From Flavobacteriales bacterium (GTDB lineage Bacteria > Bacteroidota > Bacteroidia > UBA10329), in the NCBI GenBank assembly GCA_021739695.1, contig JAIPBM010000028.1:1-62760 (forward strand): a stretch of 62,760 nucleotides of DNA, written 5' to 3'. The translations under genes and the position numbers were made by a program. Below, one piece after another: positions 53,635-61,647 of this stretch (positions are counted from its first letter, which is position 1; each line of letters begins with the position of its first letter). The notes beneath the pieces were generated by a model. The model worked only from the letters and a program-made list of their open reading frames with translations, had not been told where the DNA came from and did no database searches.

Positions 53635-54426
53635 TTAAAATAAAAGTTCTTTTCCGAGGATGTAAATGCCCATGATGAGTACGAACCAACCAAATGCAGG
53701 TTTTAGTTTATCTCCAGGCACGAAGCTGGAAAGTTTTGTTCCGATGAAAATACCTACAACCGACAGACCAGAGAAAATAAGTAAGAATTTCCAGTCGATG
53801 GCCTGATTCTGCACATCACCCAAAAATCCGATGAGTGAATTGACAGCAATGATGGTAAGAGAGGTCCCGATGGCGCTTTTCATTGGCAGATTGGACAGAA
53901 TGACCAATGCCGGAATGATCAAAAAACCTCCACCAGCGCCAACCATTCCTACCAATACACCGATGATCAGACCTTCAATTAACAGTAACGGGTAGTTGTA
54001 TTTGATACCGACAACCGCTTTGCTGGATTCGCTTCTTCCGCGAATCATGGAATACGATGCAGCCACCATCATAACGGCAAACAAGGCCATGATTCCCATG
54101 TTGCGCGTGAGAATAAAATCTCCGATCTGGAAAATCTCTTCTGGGATGGCAGGGACCAACACCTTTCGCGCGAAATAAACTGCCACAATGGATGAGGCCC
54201 CGAACACAAGTGCGGTTTTGAGATCGACAAATCCCTGTTTGAAATAGCCTCCGGCCCCAACTAGTGCCGTAAGTCCCACAATGAATAATGAATAACCGGT
54301 GGCAGCGACCGGATCGATGTCCAATAGGTAAACCAGTACAGGCACAGTAAGAATAGAACCACCTCCGCCCAACAAACCGAGAGTCATCCCAATTACCACT
54401 GCCATTATCCAACCTACTATTGTCAT
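53635..54426 (-). CDS. TauE/SafE-family sulfite/anion exporter
   Basis: A 263-residue membrane protein with about eight helices. The family repeats GMTLGLLGGGGSILTVPVLVYLLDIDPVAATGYSLFIVGLTA and GVLVGMVGAGGGFLIIPALVILSNLPMKSAIGTSLTIIAVNSL are diagnostic. It probably exports sulfite or another sulfur oxyanion. It is the first gene of the operon with rhodanese, haem protein and thioredoxin, and has a CRP/FNR-type site upstream. Confidence 0.92.
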   Translation of the reverse strand: MTIVGWIMAVVIGMTLGLLGGGGSILTVPVLVYLLDIDPVAATGYSLFIVGLTALVGAGGYFKQGFVDLKTALVFGASSIVAVYFARKVLVPAIPEEIFQIGDFILTRNMGIMALFAVMMVAASYSMIRGRSESSKAVVGIKYNYPLLLIEGLIIGVLVGMVGAGGGFLIIPALVILSNLPMKSAIGTSLTIIAVNSLIGFLGDVQNQAIDWKFLLIFSGLSVVGIFIGTKLSSFVPGDKLKPAFGWFVLIMGIYILGKELLF

Positions 54427-54443
54427 TATCGTCTACGTGTCAA

Positions 54444-54489
54444 CGAAGGTAGCTTGGCTTGGTTCGGTTGGTTGTGACGGTTGTCACAA
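54444..54489 (-). promoter_or_regulatory. CRP/FNR-type operator and promoter of the TauE operon
   Basis: TTGTGACGGTTGTCACAA at 54472-54489 is a perfect inverted repeat and fits TGTGA-N6-TCACA. A -7-like TACCTTCG (one change from TAnnTTTG) lies at 54444-54451 on the minus strand. With a transcription start about 5 bases past it, the operator centre falls near -41, the class II activator position. The likely regulator is a CRP/FNR-family protein; none is encoded in the window. Confidence 0.72.
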
Positions 54490-54503
54490 AATAGCATGTG
54501 ACC

Positions 54504-55526
54504 TCAATTTGGATCACCGAACTGAGGATCAGATACGAATGACTGATCCGTGAGCGATCTGAGAAAAGCCACAAGATCGATCTTCTGTTGCTCGGTAAGA
54601 TTCAATGGTTTGACATCAGGACTTTGATTCGGATGCCCCGCTCCACCCGAATTGAAATGGTGGACAACCTCCTCCAACGATTGCAAACTACCATCGTGCA
54701 TGTATGGAGCCGTGAGTTCTACATTCCGCAAGCTCGGAACCTTGAACTTGCCTTTATCCTCTTCTAAATGAGATATGCGCGCTCGGCCAGAATCGGCATA
54801 ATTCAAATAAAGGCCAATGTTCTCGTAAGCGTAATTCGTGAAAAGTGGCGGTTCATGGCAGCTCGTACAACTGGCCTCGTTGGAGAAAAAGATGTTCTTG
54901 CCTCTGATCTCTGATGCAGAAAGGGAATTGGCAATTCCTTGATATTCGTATTGGTCGAACCTAGAATTTCCGCTAAGCAAAGTCCGTTCAAAACTGGCAA
55001 TTGCGCGTGAAATGCCAAAAGCATCTGGTTCTCGACCGTATGCTTCTGCAAACATGCGTTTGTATTCGTCATCATCCGCAATCCTTTCCAAAAAACCTGC
55101 AATGGTGAAGTTCATTTCGGTTGGAGAAAAAATGGGAGCTTGAGATTGCAATTCCAAGGTTGCCACTCCCCCATCGAAAAACAAATGCGGAGCATAACCT
55201 ATGTTGGCAAGCGTTGGTGCATTGCGCATTCCAAGAGCGTCATTCACCCCTAAACTTATCGGGAATCCATCTGTAAATGCCTTTCCGATCTGATGACAGG
55301 AACTACAGGAAACCGAAGAATCGGACGATAGTAATGGTTCGTAAAAGAGTTTCCTCCCTAGATCGATTCTCGCCTGTGTGAGTTGGTTTTCGGCAGGAAT
55401 TCCCAACTCTGGAAACCAATTTGGAATAGCTAGTTGGTACGGGACAGGCTCGTCTGTTTGGCACGATGCGACCAACAGAAAAAACACACCCCAAAGCCAT
55501 TTCGGAATGCGCTTTCTGTAGTTCAT
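54504..55526 (-). CDS. Diheme cytochrome c peroxidase / MbnH-like lipoprotein
   Basis: A 340-residue lipoprotein (LWGVFFLLVASC). Haem sites are CSSCH in SVSCSSCHQIGKAFTDG and CTSCH in SNEASCTSCHEPPLFTNYAYEN. The family motif KVPSLRNVELTAPYMHDGSL follows, with VVHHFNSGG and LNLTEQQKIDLVAFLRSLTD. This is the MauG/MbnH/CCP family. It lies 9 bases downstream of the MbnP-like gene, so a role in oxidising that partner is the likely reading. Confidence 0.9.
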   Translation of the reverse strand: MNYRKRIPKWLWGVFFLLVASCQTDEPVPYQLAIPNWFPELGIPAENQLTQARIDLGRKLFYEPLLSSDSSVSCSSCHQIGKAFTDGFPISLGVNDALGMRNAPTLANIGYAPHLFFDGGVATLELQSQAPIFSPTEMNFTIAGFLERIADDDEYKRMFAEAYGREPDAFGISRAIASFERTLLSGNSRFDQYEYQGIANSLSASEIRGKNIFFSNEASCTSCHEPPLFTNYAYENIGLYLNYADSGRARISHLEEDKGKFKVPSLRNVELTAPYMHDGSLQSLEEVVHHFNSGGAGHPNQSPDVKPLNLTEQQKIDLVAFLRSLTDQSFVSDPQFGDPN

Positions 55527-55535
55527 CGCAAACTA

Positions 55536-56336
55536 TTACTGTATGCTGAATGCCGCGTCAACATTGGAAACCATCAGCGTTGCCAAAGCCGGATTATTGG
55601 TTGTATGGGTAGAACGGGTGGCAATTTCACCCGTCATATTGGTGCCATCAAGTAGTTTCAACCAATCTACATTAATGTCTATGGTAACGCCCGAAGCAAC
55701 CGAGTTGACCTCGGTTACAAAGTCCATATCCACCCGATGCATGTCTGTACCAACATGGAAAATGAACGGAGCATTTGCTGTACCGTCCATTGCAGCAGAT
55801 GTATCTACTTGCCCTTCGAGCACGAAGAAGATATAGCCTGGATCCCAACCCCAATGCATGTGATCGGGATTATTGGATGAAAGTGCGCTAGTTCCAGCAA
55901 ATGTTGCCGGATCGAGGTGATTCGAGACGCTATCAACCCCAGCACTGAAACTAATGGACGTGTAGGTGTCAATCGGTAGATATCCAAGATTGTAGTCCTG
56001 TACATCAGCTTTAAGCAAAATGTGAGCATCCAATGGTTTGTAGACGTTTCCCGTACCATTGAATGAAAAATTACTCATGTACATCTGCGCACGTGTGTAT
56101 TTTATCTTTCGACCGCTGCTTGTGATAGCGACCAACCCAAACTCAAAATCTCTGTTCCCGAGTTTAGAATGAAATGCCAAATTCAGGTTGTCTGCCAGAT
56201 AGACGCAACTTCCATCATCACTCTTGGCGTCCGGGTCGTAATTAATAGCAGTTGGATCAACACATCCATCCGAATTACAGGAGGAAAAACCCGCAGCAAC
56301 AACACCAACTAACAGTAATAGAATCAGCTTTTTCAT
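55536..56336 (-). CDS. MbnP-like periplasmic lipoprotein
   Basis: A 266-residue lipoprotein (LLVGVVAAGFSSC) with a GCVDPTA...DDGSC module after the Cys, then a beta-rich domain. The signature DPDHMHWGWDPGYIFFVLEG matches the MbnP domain family; in the methanobactin system MbnP binds copper and one Trp is converted to kynurenine by MbnH. LNLAFHSKLGNRDF near the start and FHVGTDMHRVDMDF contribute candidate ligands. Flanking diheme peroxidases support the assignment; no methanobactin genes are present. Confidence 0.85.
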   Translation of the reverse strand: MKKLILLLLVGVVAAGFSSCNSDGCVDPTAINYDPDAKSDDGSCVYLADNLNLAFHSKLGNRDFEFGLVAITSSGRKIKYTRAQMYMSNFSFNGTGNVYKPLDAHILLKADVQDYNLGYLPIDTYTSISFSAGVDSVSNHLDPATFAGTSALSSNNPDHMHWGWDPGYIFFVLEGQVDTSAAMDGTANAPFIFHVGTDMHRVDMDFVTEVNSVASGVTIDINVDWLKLLDGTNMTGEIATRSTHTTNNPALATLMVSNVDAAFSIQ

Positions 56337-56398
56337 TTTCGTTTAGTTCTTATTCAAAGTTCATCAATTGGTGGCGAATAGACGTGCCTTTCATCACA

Positions 56399-57466
56399 CT
56401 AAGGATTGGAGTCGCTGAAATCAGGATTCTGTATAAATCCTTGATCCGTAAACGTTTTCAAGAATGCGATCAAGTCCTGTTTATCCTGTACGGTTAGTTG
56501 AGCCCCACCATTTGCCACCAATTCCATTAAGGGGTCAATTGTTGCCGATTGCAGAATGTGTTCGCTGTAGTGATCCACCACTTGTTCCAAGGTAAAGAAA
56601 CGACCATCGTGCATGTAAGGTGCGGTCATCTCAATATTCCGAAGCGTTGGCGTTCTGAAGTGACCTTTATCCGAATCATCTCCGGTTACCAGATAACGGC
56701 CTTCATCAGCGCTGAAATCAACGTCCATACCATTGTTGTGGAACTTATTATCCGTGATAAAGCCTCCCAAACCGTGACAATGGAAACAATCGGCTCCTTC
56801 ACCATTATACAGCACAAAGCCATGTAGTTCCTGCTCTGTGAGCTGGATAGCCTGCTGATTATACCACTGATCGAATCTAGACCCGCCAGATATCAGCGTA
56901 CGTTCGAACTGAGCAATTGCCTTTGCCACAGAGAGCGAATCGATGTTATCAATGTCATACGCCTGCTTGAATAGAAGTTTGTATTCCTCATTAGCATTCA
57001 ATTTGGCCTCCACTTCAGGCCAAGTTGTATTCATTTCAATGGGGTTGGTAACGGGCTTCAAAGCCTGATCTTCCAGTGTTGCTTCCCTTCCGTCCCAAAA
57101 GAAACCAAACTGATTCCATCCCAGATTGATGATCGCCATTGCATTTCTGTTGCCTACACTGCCATCGATTCCAACGCTGAACTGTCGTGGGTCTGAAAAT
57201 CCATGTTCCTGAGGATGACACGTGGCACAGGCCATGGTATTATCTCCTGAAAGCAGCGGATCATAGAACAACTTTCTGCCAAGCGCCACACCTTCTACTG
57301 TCATGGCATTATCAGCCGGAATGAATTGAGCCATGGGAGGAAGTCCCTGAGGGATCACTAATTCGTAGGGAGTGGTTACGTAAGGCTCATTCGGGTCGTC
57401 CTGATTACAGGCGCTGAGCACTAAGACAACAACACAAAAGAAGAGTATCTTCAACTTGAACATCAA
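56399..57466 (-). CDS. Diheme cytochrome c peroxidase / MbnH-like lipoprotein (second copy)
   Basis: A 355-residue lipoprotein (FFCVVVLVLSAC). Haem sites are CATCH in MACATCHPQEHGFSDPRQF and CFHCH in ADCFHCHGLGGFITDN. Then FRTPTLRNIEMTAPYMHDGRFFTLEQVVDHY and DLIAFLKTFTD. It is similar to the 54504 protein but not a recent duplicate. The start may be the first or second Met. It is the first gene of the three-gene MbnP-type operon. Confidence 0.9.
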   Translation of the reverse strand: MMFKLKILFFCVVVLVLSACNQDDPNEPYVTTPYELVIPQGLPPMAQFIPADNAMTVEGVALGRKLFYDPLLSGDNTMACATCHPQEHGFSDPRQFSVGIDGSVGNRNAMAIINLGWNQFGFFWDGREATLEDQALKPVTNPIEMNTTWPEVEAKLNANEEYKLLFKQAYDIDNIDSLSVAKAIAQFERTLISGGSRFDQWYNQQAIQLTEQELHGFVLYNGEGADCFHCHGLGGFITDNKFHNNGMDVDFSADEGRYLVTGDDSDKGHFRTPTLRNIEMTAPYMHDGRFFTLEQVVDHYSEHILQSATIDPLMELVANGGAQLTVQDKQDLIAFLKTFTDQGFIQNPDFSDSNP

Positions 57467-57597
57467 TTCGTAAACATGAATCAGGGCTGAATGGTTCTCA
57501 AATGTACTGTTCTGATCATATTAATAATGTAGAACAGTTATCAAAAACGGCCAATGGTCTTGATTATTCTTTCTCTCCGGAAAACTACTTTCACGCC

Positions 57598-58698
57598 ATG
57601 CGAAATGTTCTGATCATTCTTTTGACCGTATCTTACTTTTCTGCAAGCGCCCAAACAGTTGTTGGCGTGTTTCAAAGAAAGCAGGATGGCTACAAGAACT
57701 ACCGCATTCCATCGCTGGTCTGCACCAATTCGGGCTCGCTGCTGGCTTTTGCCGAAGGGCGCGCCAATCTACTCGACCATTCTGAGAACGACATTGTACT
57801 GAAGCGAAGCACAGATAACGGCCAAACTTGGAGCCAACTAAGCGTTGTGGCGGAAGATGGAAAAAACGCACTGAACAATCCTCAGGCACTTGTTAGAAAA
57901 GACGGTCGGATTTTACTCATGTACCAACGTTATGCAGAAGGGTATGGCGAAAAACAGGCGATGCCGGGTTTGGATGGCGAGCGAATTTGCAGAACGTTTA
58001 TCACCTATTCGGATGATGAAGGAACAACTTGGGTAGAAGCAAAAGACATTACAACGGAAGTCAAAAGACCCGAAGCTACGTCCCTTGCATCTGGTCCAGG
58101 CATCGGTATAGAATTGAAAAATGAAAAACACGCTGGGCGTTTGGTGATGCCCCTCAACCAAGGTCCGTGGGGAAACTGGTTTGTGTATGCGGTTTATTCT
58201 GATGATGGCGGAGCAACCTGGACGAAAGGTGAACTCGCCCCTTACAAAAAGAAGGTACGCGGTTGGGCCAATGAGGTGCAAATGGTAGAACTGAGTGATG
58301 GCCGTTTACTATTAAATGCCCGCAGCGAACAAGGAAATCACAAACGCAAGATTGCTTTCAGCGAAGATGGTGGGCAGACCTGGGGCGAAGTATCAGACGA
58401 AAAAGCATTGCTCGAACCCGAATGTCAAGGAAGTTTGATCGCATACAACGACTCTACGATCCTGTTCTGTAATCCAAGACACCGAAGTAGACGGCTAAGA
58501 GGAACCGTGTATGCGAGCACAGATAATGGCGCCACTTGGCCTCATCGAAAGACCATTTATAAAGAAGGTTTCGCCTATTCGTGTATGGCGGTGCTGCCAA
58601 ATGGCGAAATAGGAGTTCTATTTGAAAAGGATGGATACGAAAGCATCAGTTTCATGAAGCTTCGTTTGGAGGAGATTCTTGACCCGAAGATGAAATAA
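57598..58698 (+). CDS. Exported exo-alpha-sialidase (GH33-like)
   Basis: The ATG at 57598 gives 366 residues with a signal peptide (VLIILLTVSYFSASAQ); the ATG at 57502 would bury it. The RIP motif YRIPSLVCTNSGSLLAFAEGR is at the N-terminus, with Asp-boxes STDNGQTW, SDDEGTTW, SDDGGATW, SEDGGQTW and STDNGATW marking propeller blades. It contains QGPWGNWFVYAVY and GFAYSCMAVLPNGEIGVLFE. It should release terminal sialic acids from glycans. No nan genes are nearby. Confidence 0.92.
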   Translation: MRNVLIILLTVSYFSASAQTVVGVFQRKQDGYKNYRIPSLVCTNSGSLLAFAEGRANLLDHSENDIVLKRSTDNGQTWSQLSVVAEDGKNALNNPQALVRKDGRILLMYQRYAEGYGEKQAMPGLDGERICRTFITYSDDEGTTWVEAKDITTEVKRPEATSLASGPGIGIELKNEKHAGRLVMPLNQGPWGNWFVYAVYSDDGGATWTKGELAPYKKKVRGWANEVQMVELSDGRLLLNARSEQGNHKRKIAFSEDGGQTWGEVSDEKALLEPECQGSLIAYNDSTILFCNPRHRSRRLRGTVYASTDNGATWPHRKTIYKEGFAYSCMAVLPNGEIGVLFEKDGYESISFMKLRLEEILDPKMK

Positions 58699-59159
58699 GG
58701 AATCTCAAGGTAGCTATCACCTTGTATGGCGCGTTGGAATATCGAATCGCAGTTCGTCAATCGTTTTTCGCTGATCAAATTTGTTTGGGATGGTACGACA
58801 ACGGTTTTGTCACCCTAACGAAGAGCCTGTGCTGAGCTTGTCGAAGTAAAGGGTCTCCTTGCTAGCTGTGCTGGACACGATGACAAAGAGATGCTTCTTC
58901 TAAAAACGCATTGAATTATTTGCGAACAACGATTATCGATCAACGAACTGCGATTGTGGCTACCCTTAGGCCTTTCGACTTATTCCTTGCTCCTTTTTCT
59001 TTTTGATTGGCGAAGAACGAATAACGATTATCGAATAACGATTAACGAATAACGATTTGCGATTACCCTACAGGTGCTTAAGTGCTTGGCACAGCGTGCG
59101 CATAGGAAATAGTGATCACCTTAAAGGCTTTCAAAAGCTCGGAGGTCTTTGTAGAACAG
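58699..59159. other. Gene-free region with dispersed repeats
   Basis: I see no gene. GTGCTGAGCTTGTCGAAGTA at 58829-58848 is a variant of the module at 117 and 249. At 59029-59062 the motif GAATAACGATTA or a variant recurs four to five times. The remainder shows nothing recognisable. Confidence 0.6.
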
Positions 59160-59200
59160 AAAAAGAAAGCCCCGCTCTGGTTTCAGAACGGGGCTTTCAT
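59160..59200 (-). terminator. Terminator of the 59223 gene
   Basis: On the minus strand GAAAGCCCCG pairs with CGGGGCTTTC around an inner TCTG/CAGA stem, followed by TTTTTCT. It lies just past the stop at 59223. Confidence 0.85.
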
Positions 59201-59222
59201 CTATTCGATTTTATCCTCTTCC

Positions 59223-59909
59223 TTAAGGCATCGGAGTAAGCTGCACATTCACGGTAATCACACCATTATTTGTCACCACCACCGGAACATCTGTTTGCAG
59301 GTAACCAGCGGCAGATACCCGCAAGGTCTGAGGGCCTGCTGGCACCTTGGTCAAGCTGAAAGTACCCCCGGCACTGGTCATTACGCTTCCGCTCGTACCC
59401 AGTACTTGCACACTTGCTTTGATGATAGGCATAGAGCCGTTCATACTGCTTACCATACCATTTACGGTTCCACCAGATGTTTGATTGCCGCCACTGCCCG
59501 TGTCGCCACTGCCCGTGTTAGAGCCACCATTGCTTTTAGAACTCTGATTGACCTGATACCCCCATTGGCCCAACTGCTGTTCGTTGCCCTTCAGGGTTCC
59601 TAATAATATATCGCGCACCCGAGCTGATACGTTCACTACCGTGCCATCCGTATTCACATTCTGATCTTTCCGCTTACCCAGTAGTCCATCACGGTCTTCC
59701 GTGGCCATTTCGGCATCTCTACGCAGTTGTTTCTGCAAGGCATTCTTAGCAGCGGCATTCGACACGCGCGTCTCAAACGCGGTCATGTCCAAGCCGTTAA
59801 GCGGACTTGCCGCCCCATCAGCCGTGTGCTTTGCAATGATGTCCTGAGCCAATTGAATCAGGTCGTCAGCGTTGGTGGGTATAACCACCTTTACATTTTT
59901 TCGTGCCAT
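59223..59909 (-). CDS. Cytoplasmic protein with C-terminal carboxypeptidase-like regulatory domain
   Basis: 228 residues with no signal peptide. The N-terminal 110 residues are helical (MARKNVKVVIPTNADDLIQL, ITKHT-like segment, LLGKRKDQNVNTDGTVVN). A Gly/Ser/Asn-rich linker spans about 120-150, and a carboxypeptidase regulatory-like beta-sandwich follows (PIIKASVQVLGTSGSVMTSA, FSLTKVPAGPQTLRVSAAGY). The function is unknown. The opening resembles a Bacteroidota family I know only as hypothetical. The leader region upstream is rich in hairpins. Confidence 0.78.
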   Translation of the reverse strand: MARKNVKVVIPTNADDLIQLAQDIIAKHTADGAASPLNGLDMTAFETRVSNAAAKNALQKQLRRDAEMATEDRDGLLGKRKDQNVNTDGTVVNVSARVRDILLGTLKGNEQQLGQWGYQVNQSSKSNGGSNTGSGDTGSGGNQTSGGTVNGMVSSMNGSMPIIKASVQVLGTSGSVMTSAGGTFSLTKVPAGPQTLRVSAAGYLQTDVPVVVTNNGVITVNVQLTPMP

Positions 59910-59936
59910 TTTCTTTTCTTTTAGTTAGTGGCATAT

Positions 59937-60025
59937 CCGAGTTGTATACTCGGGCAAGGATTTTCCTTGCAGAGCTAATTTCGGCACGATGTGATTAAAA
60001 TTGTCGTCTGACGACAATTTTTTTT
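59937..60025. promoter_or_regulatory. Three consecutive hairpins in the leader of the 59223 gene
   Basis: CCGAGT/ACTCGG (59937-59953), CAAGGA/TCCTTG (59956-59970), then AAAATTGTCGT/ACGACAATTTT (59997-60021) with a run of eight T on the plus strand. The last looks like a terminator but no plus-strand gene precedes it, so a dyad operator or a leader structure for the minus-strand gene is equally possible. Confidence 0.55.
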
Positions 60026-60086
60026 CATTACCAACGAAATTCAGATGTATCTGGCTGTTTTTCAGTCATTTAAAATTCCTTATTCA

Positions 60087-60475
60087 TGCTCCAATAATGA
60101 CAATTGGTATTCATATAATCATTATTGGTTTTCAAATAATGACAATTGGTATTCAAATAATCATTATCGGTATTCAAATAATGACAATTGGTTATTCAAT
60201 GATGAACATTGGTTATCATATTATCATCCTACGACATTCCACTAAGGCTCTGGCTTATTCAATAACCATTCTTGGTATTTCTAGAACCACCCTTGGTATT
60301 TCCAGAACCACCCTTGGTATTTCCAGAACCATTCTTGGTATTTCTAGAACCACCCTTGGTATTTCTAGAACCATTGTTGGTATTTCCAGAACCATTCTTG
60401 GTATTTCTAGAACCACCCTTGGTATTTCTAGAACCATTCTTGGTATTTCTAGAACCACCATCAGATTACCAACAG
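60087..60475. repeat. 21-bp-period degenerate tandem array D (18 units, two sequence types)
   Basis: The core TTGG recurs at 60104, 60125, 60146, 60167 (TCGG), 60188 and 60209, then after two decayed units at 60272, 60293, 60314, 60335, 60356, 60377, 60398, 60419 and 60440. All lie on one 21-base grid. The left half has consensus near ATAATGACAATTGGTATTCA, the right half near CTTGGTATTTCTAGAACC. A 198-codon plus-strand open frame (60001-60597) covers it, reading TLGISRT heptads; I regard that as a by-product of the period. Confidence 0.93.
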
Positions 60476-60678
60476 ACGGCCTAGCATTACCGATTATGAT
60501 AATTGAAGGTGGGAAAAGGGCTTGGCGATGCCCCCTTTTCAGTCATGCTACAGCGAGCAGCGATGAGGGTGTTGGATATGTTCAGAGGAATGGGTAGTAT
60601 TGATGGATATAAAAACAACGGAGCCTACAGAAAGAATTACCTATAGCACCCCTAATTGGAGGGCTATAAAAAGAAATC

Positions 60679-60746
60679 GTGCTTGGGCAAAGGCGGATAT
60701 GATAAATTGCAGTAGTGGAATTTATCATAGCCCCTAGTTGTAGCAC
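60679..60746. other. Hairpin element E0, left boundary of cassette 1 (attC-like)
   Basis: GTGCT (60679-60683) pairs with AGCAC (60742-60746), and TATGATAAATT (60698-60708) pairs perfectly with AATTTATCATA (60719-60729). The element ends with the box GTTGTAGCAC (60737-60746), which is the reverse complement of the box just after the cassette 1 gene. It has no AAAATAGGG arms, unlike E1 and E2, and may be the edge of the array. Confidence 0.55.
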
Positions 60747-60762
60747 ATTTTGAAATCGCCCT

Positions 60763-61479
60763 ATGTTATTGACACTTTCTAAGCGCCAGGATACAAATTC
60801 GAATACCGTATCGGCTAAAGAGTTCTTGGAATGGGCGAAAAAAGACCTTGAGAACAGTGACAAGCATTCAATCGGTAATGGAATTGGTAATATTAAGAAG
60901 GCCATTCACTGCCGAATAGACGAGATAATTGACGACACTCATATAAGGCACTGTGAAGGATGGAATAAGTTTGCCTCTACCGACACGAAACTTGAAGCTT
61001 TACGTCTGTTGAATTTTAAATTTACTGCGGTTGTTAGTCTGCTTACTGACATCAGGAATAAATACGAACATCAGTACAAACTCCCCGAATATCGGGAAGC
61101 ACAAGGCTTCTTGGACACAGCTGAAATGTGGCTTGAAATGTCCTATGATAAATACTCTTTCAATAAGCTGGCGATTGTTGGTCTAAAAACAACTGATTTT
61201 GGCGTTTCGTACAGTAATAATGGCACAAAACTCACAAGTTGTAAAATCGTCAAGTCTTCATCTTTAGACTACATATGGGACAGTAAAAAAGAAATTCACG
61301 AAATCAAGAAAGGGGTACGAAAAATTGTTCATATGAACACCATACCATGGAGGACAATGGCACAATATGAAGCAAAACATTTGGTCTTTACGGGGACACC
61401 AAATAAGACCGTCCATGTTCTGCCTGCGTCAATATTGACGAGTATATTTCGAAAAGCCTTAAAGGAACTTGTGGTATGA
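60763..61479 (+). CDS. Cassette 1 gene: hypothetical protein, possible HEPN-like
   Basis: A 238-residue soluble protein. The N-terminal half is helical: SAKEFLEWAKKDLENSDKH, GIGNIKKAIHCRIDEII, FKFTAVVSLLTDIRNKYEHQY. RNKYEH fits the Rx4-6H pattern of HEPN ribonuclease domains, but I do not recognise the whole family. The gene begins 17 bases after the left cassette box, and the right box starts within 7 bases of its stop. The content is AT-rich and differs from the neighbouring chromosomal genes. Confidence 0.7.
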   Translation: MLLTLSKRQDTNSNTVSAKEFLEWAKKDLENSDKHSIGNGIGNIKKAIHCRIDEIIDDTHIRHCEGWNKFASTDTKLEALRLLNFKFTAVVSLLTDIRNKYEHQYKLPEYREAQGFLDTAEMWLEMSYDKYSFNKLAIVGLKTTDFGVSYSNNGTKLTSCKIVKSSSLDYIWDSKKEIHEIKKGVRKIVHMNTIPWRTMAQYEAKHLVFTGTPNKTVHVLPASILTSIFRKALKELVV

Positions 61480-61485
61480 AAAAAC

Positions 61486-61621
61486 GTGCTACAACACCAT
61501 CTATGCAAAATAGGGACTCATCAGTTACGCAGGGTTCGGGTTTATCTGTCCGCTCCTGTCCTGTGGGACAGGGCGAAGCAGTTAAAACCCTATTTTTCAT
61601 AGCTGAGAACCGTTGGCAAAC
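61486..61621. other. attC-like palindromic element E1 between cassettes 1 and 2
   Basis: It starts with GTGCTACAAC (61486-61495), six bases after the stop codon of the cassette 1 gene. Arms AAAATAGGG (61507-61515) and CCCTATTTT (61588-61596) form the stem, and CCTGTCC/GGACAGG makes an inner hairpin. It ends with GTTGGCAAAC (61612-61621), the left box of cassette 2. It is 136 bases long. Confidence 0.75.
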
Positions 61622-61647
61622 ATTTTGGCGCATCTAGAAAACATCAG

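Noticed and set aside
60087-60475. CRISPR array
   Set aside because: The period is 21 bases, with no unique spacers separating conserved repeats, and no cas genes are present.
60001-60597. 198-codon open frame with TLGISRT and MTIGIQI heptads
   Set aside because: The open frame follows from a 21-base repeat without stops. It has no ribosome binding site or non-repeat domain, and other frames are open too.
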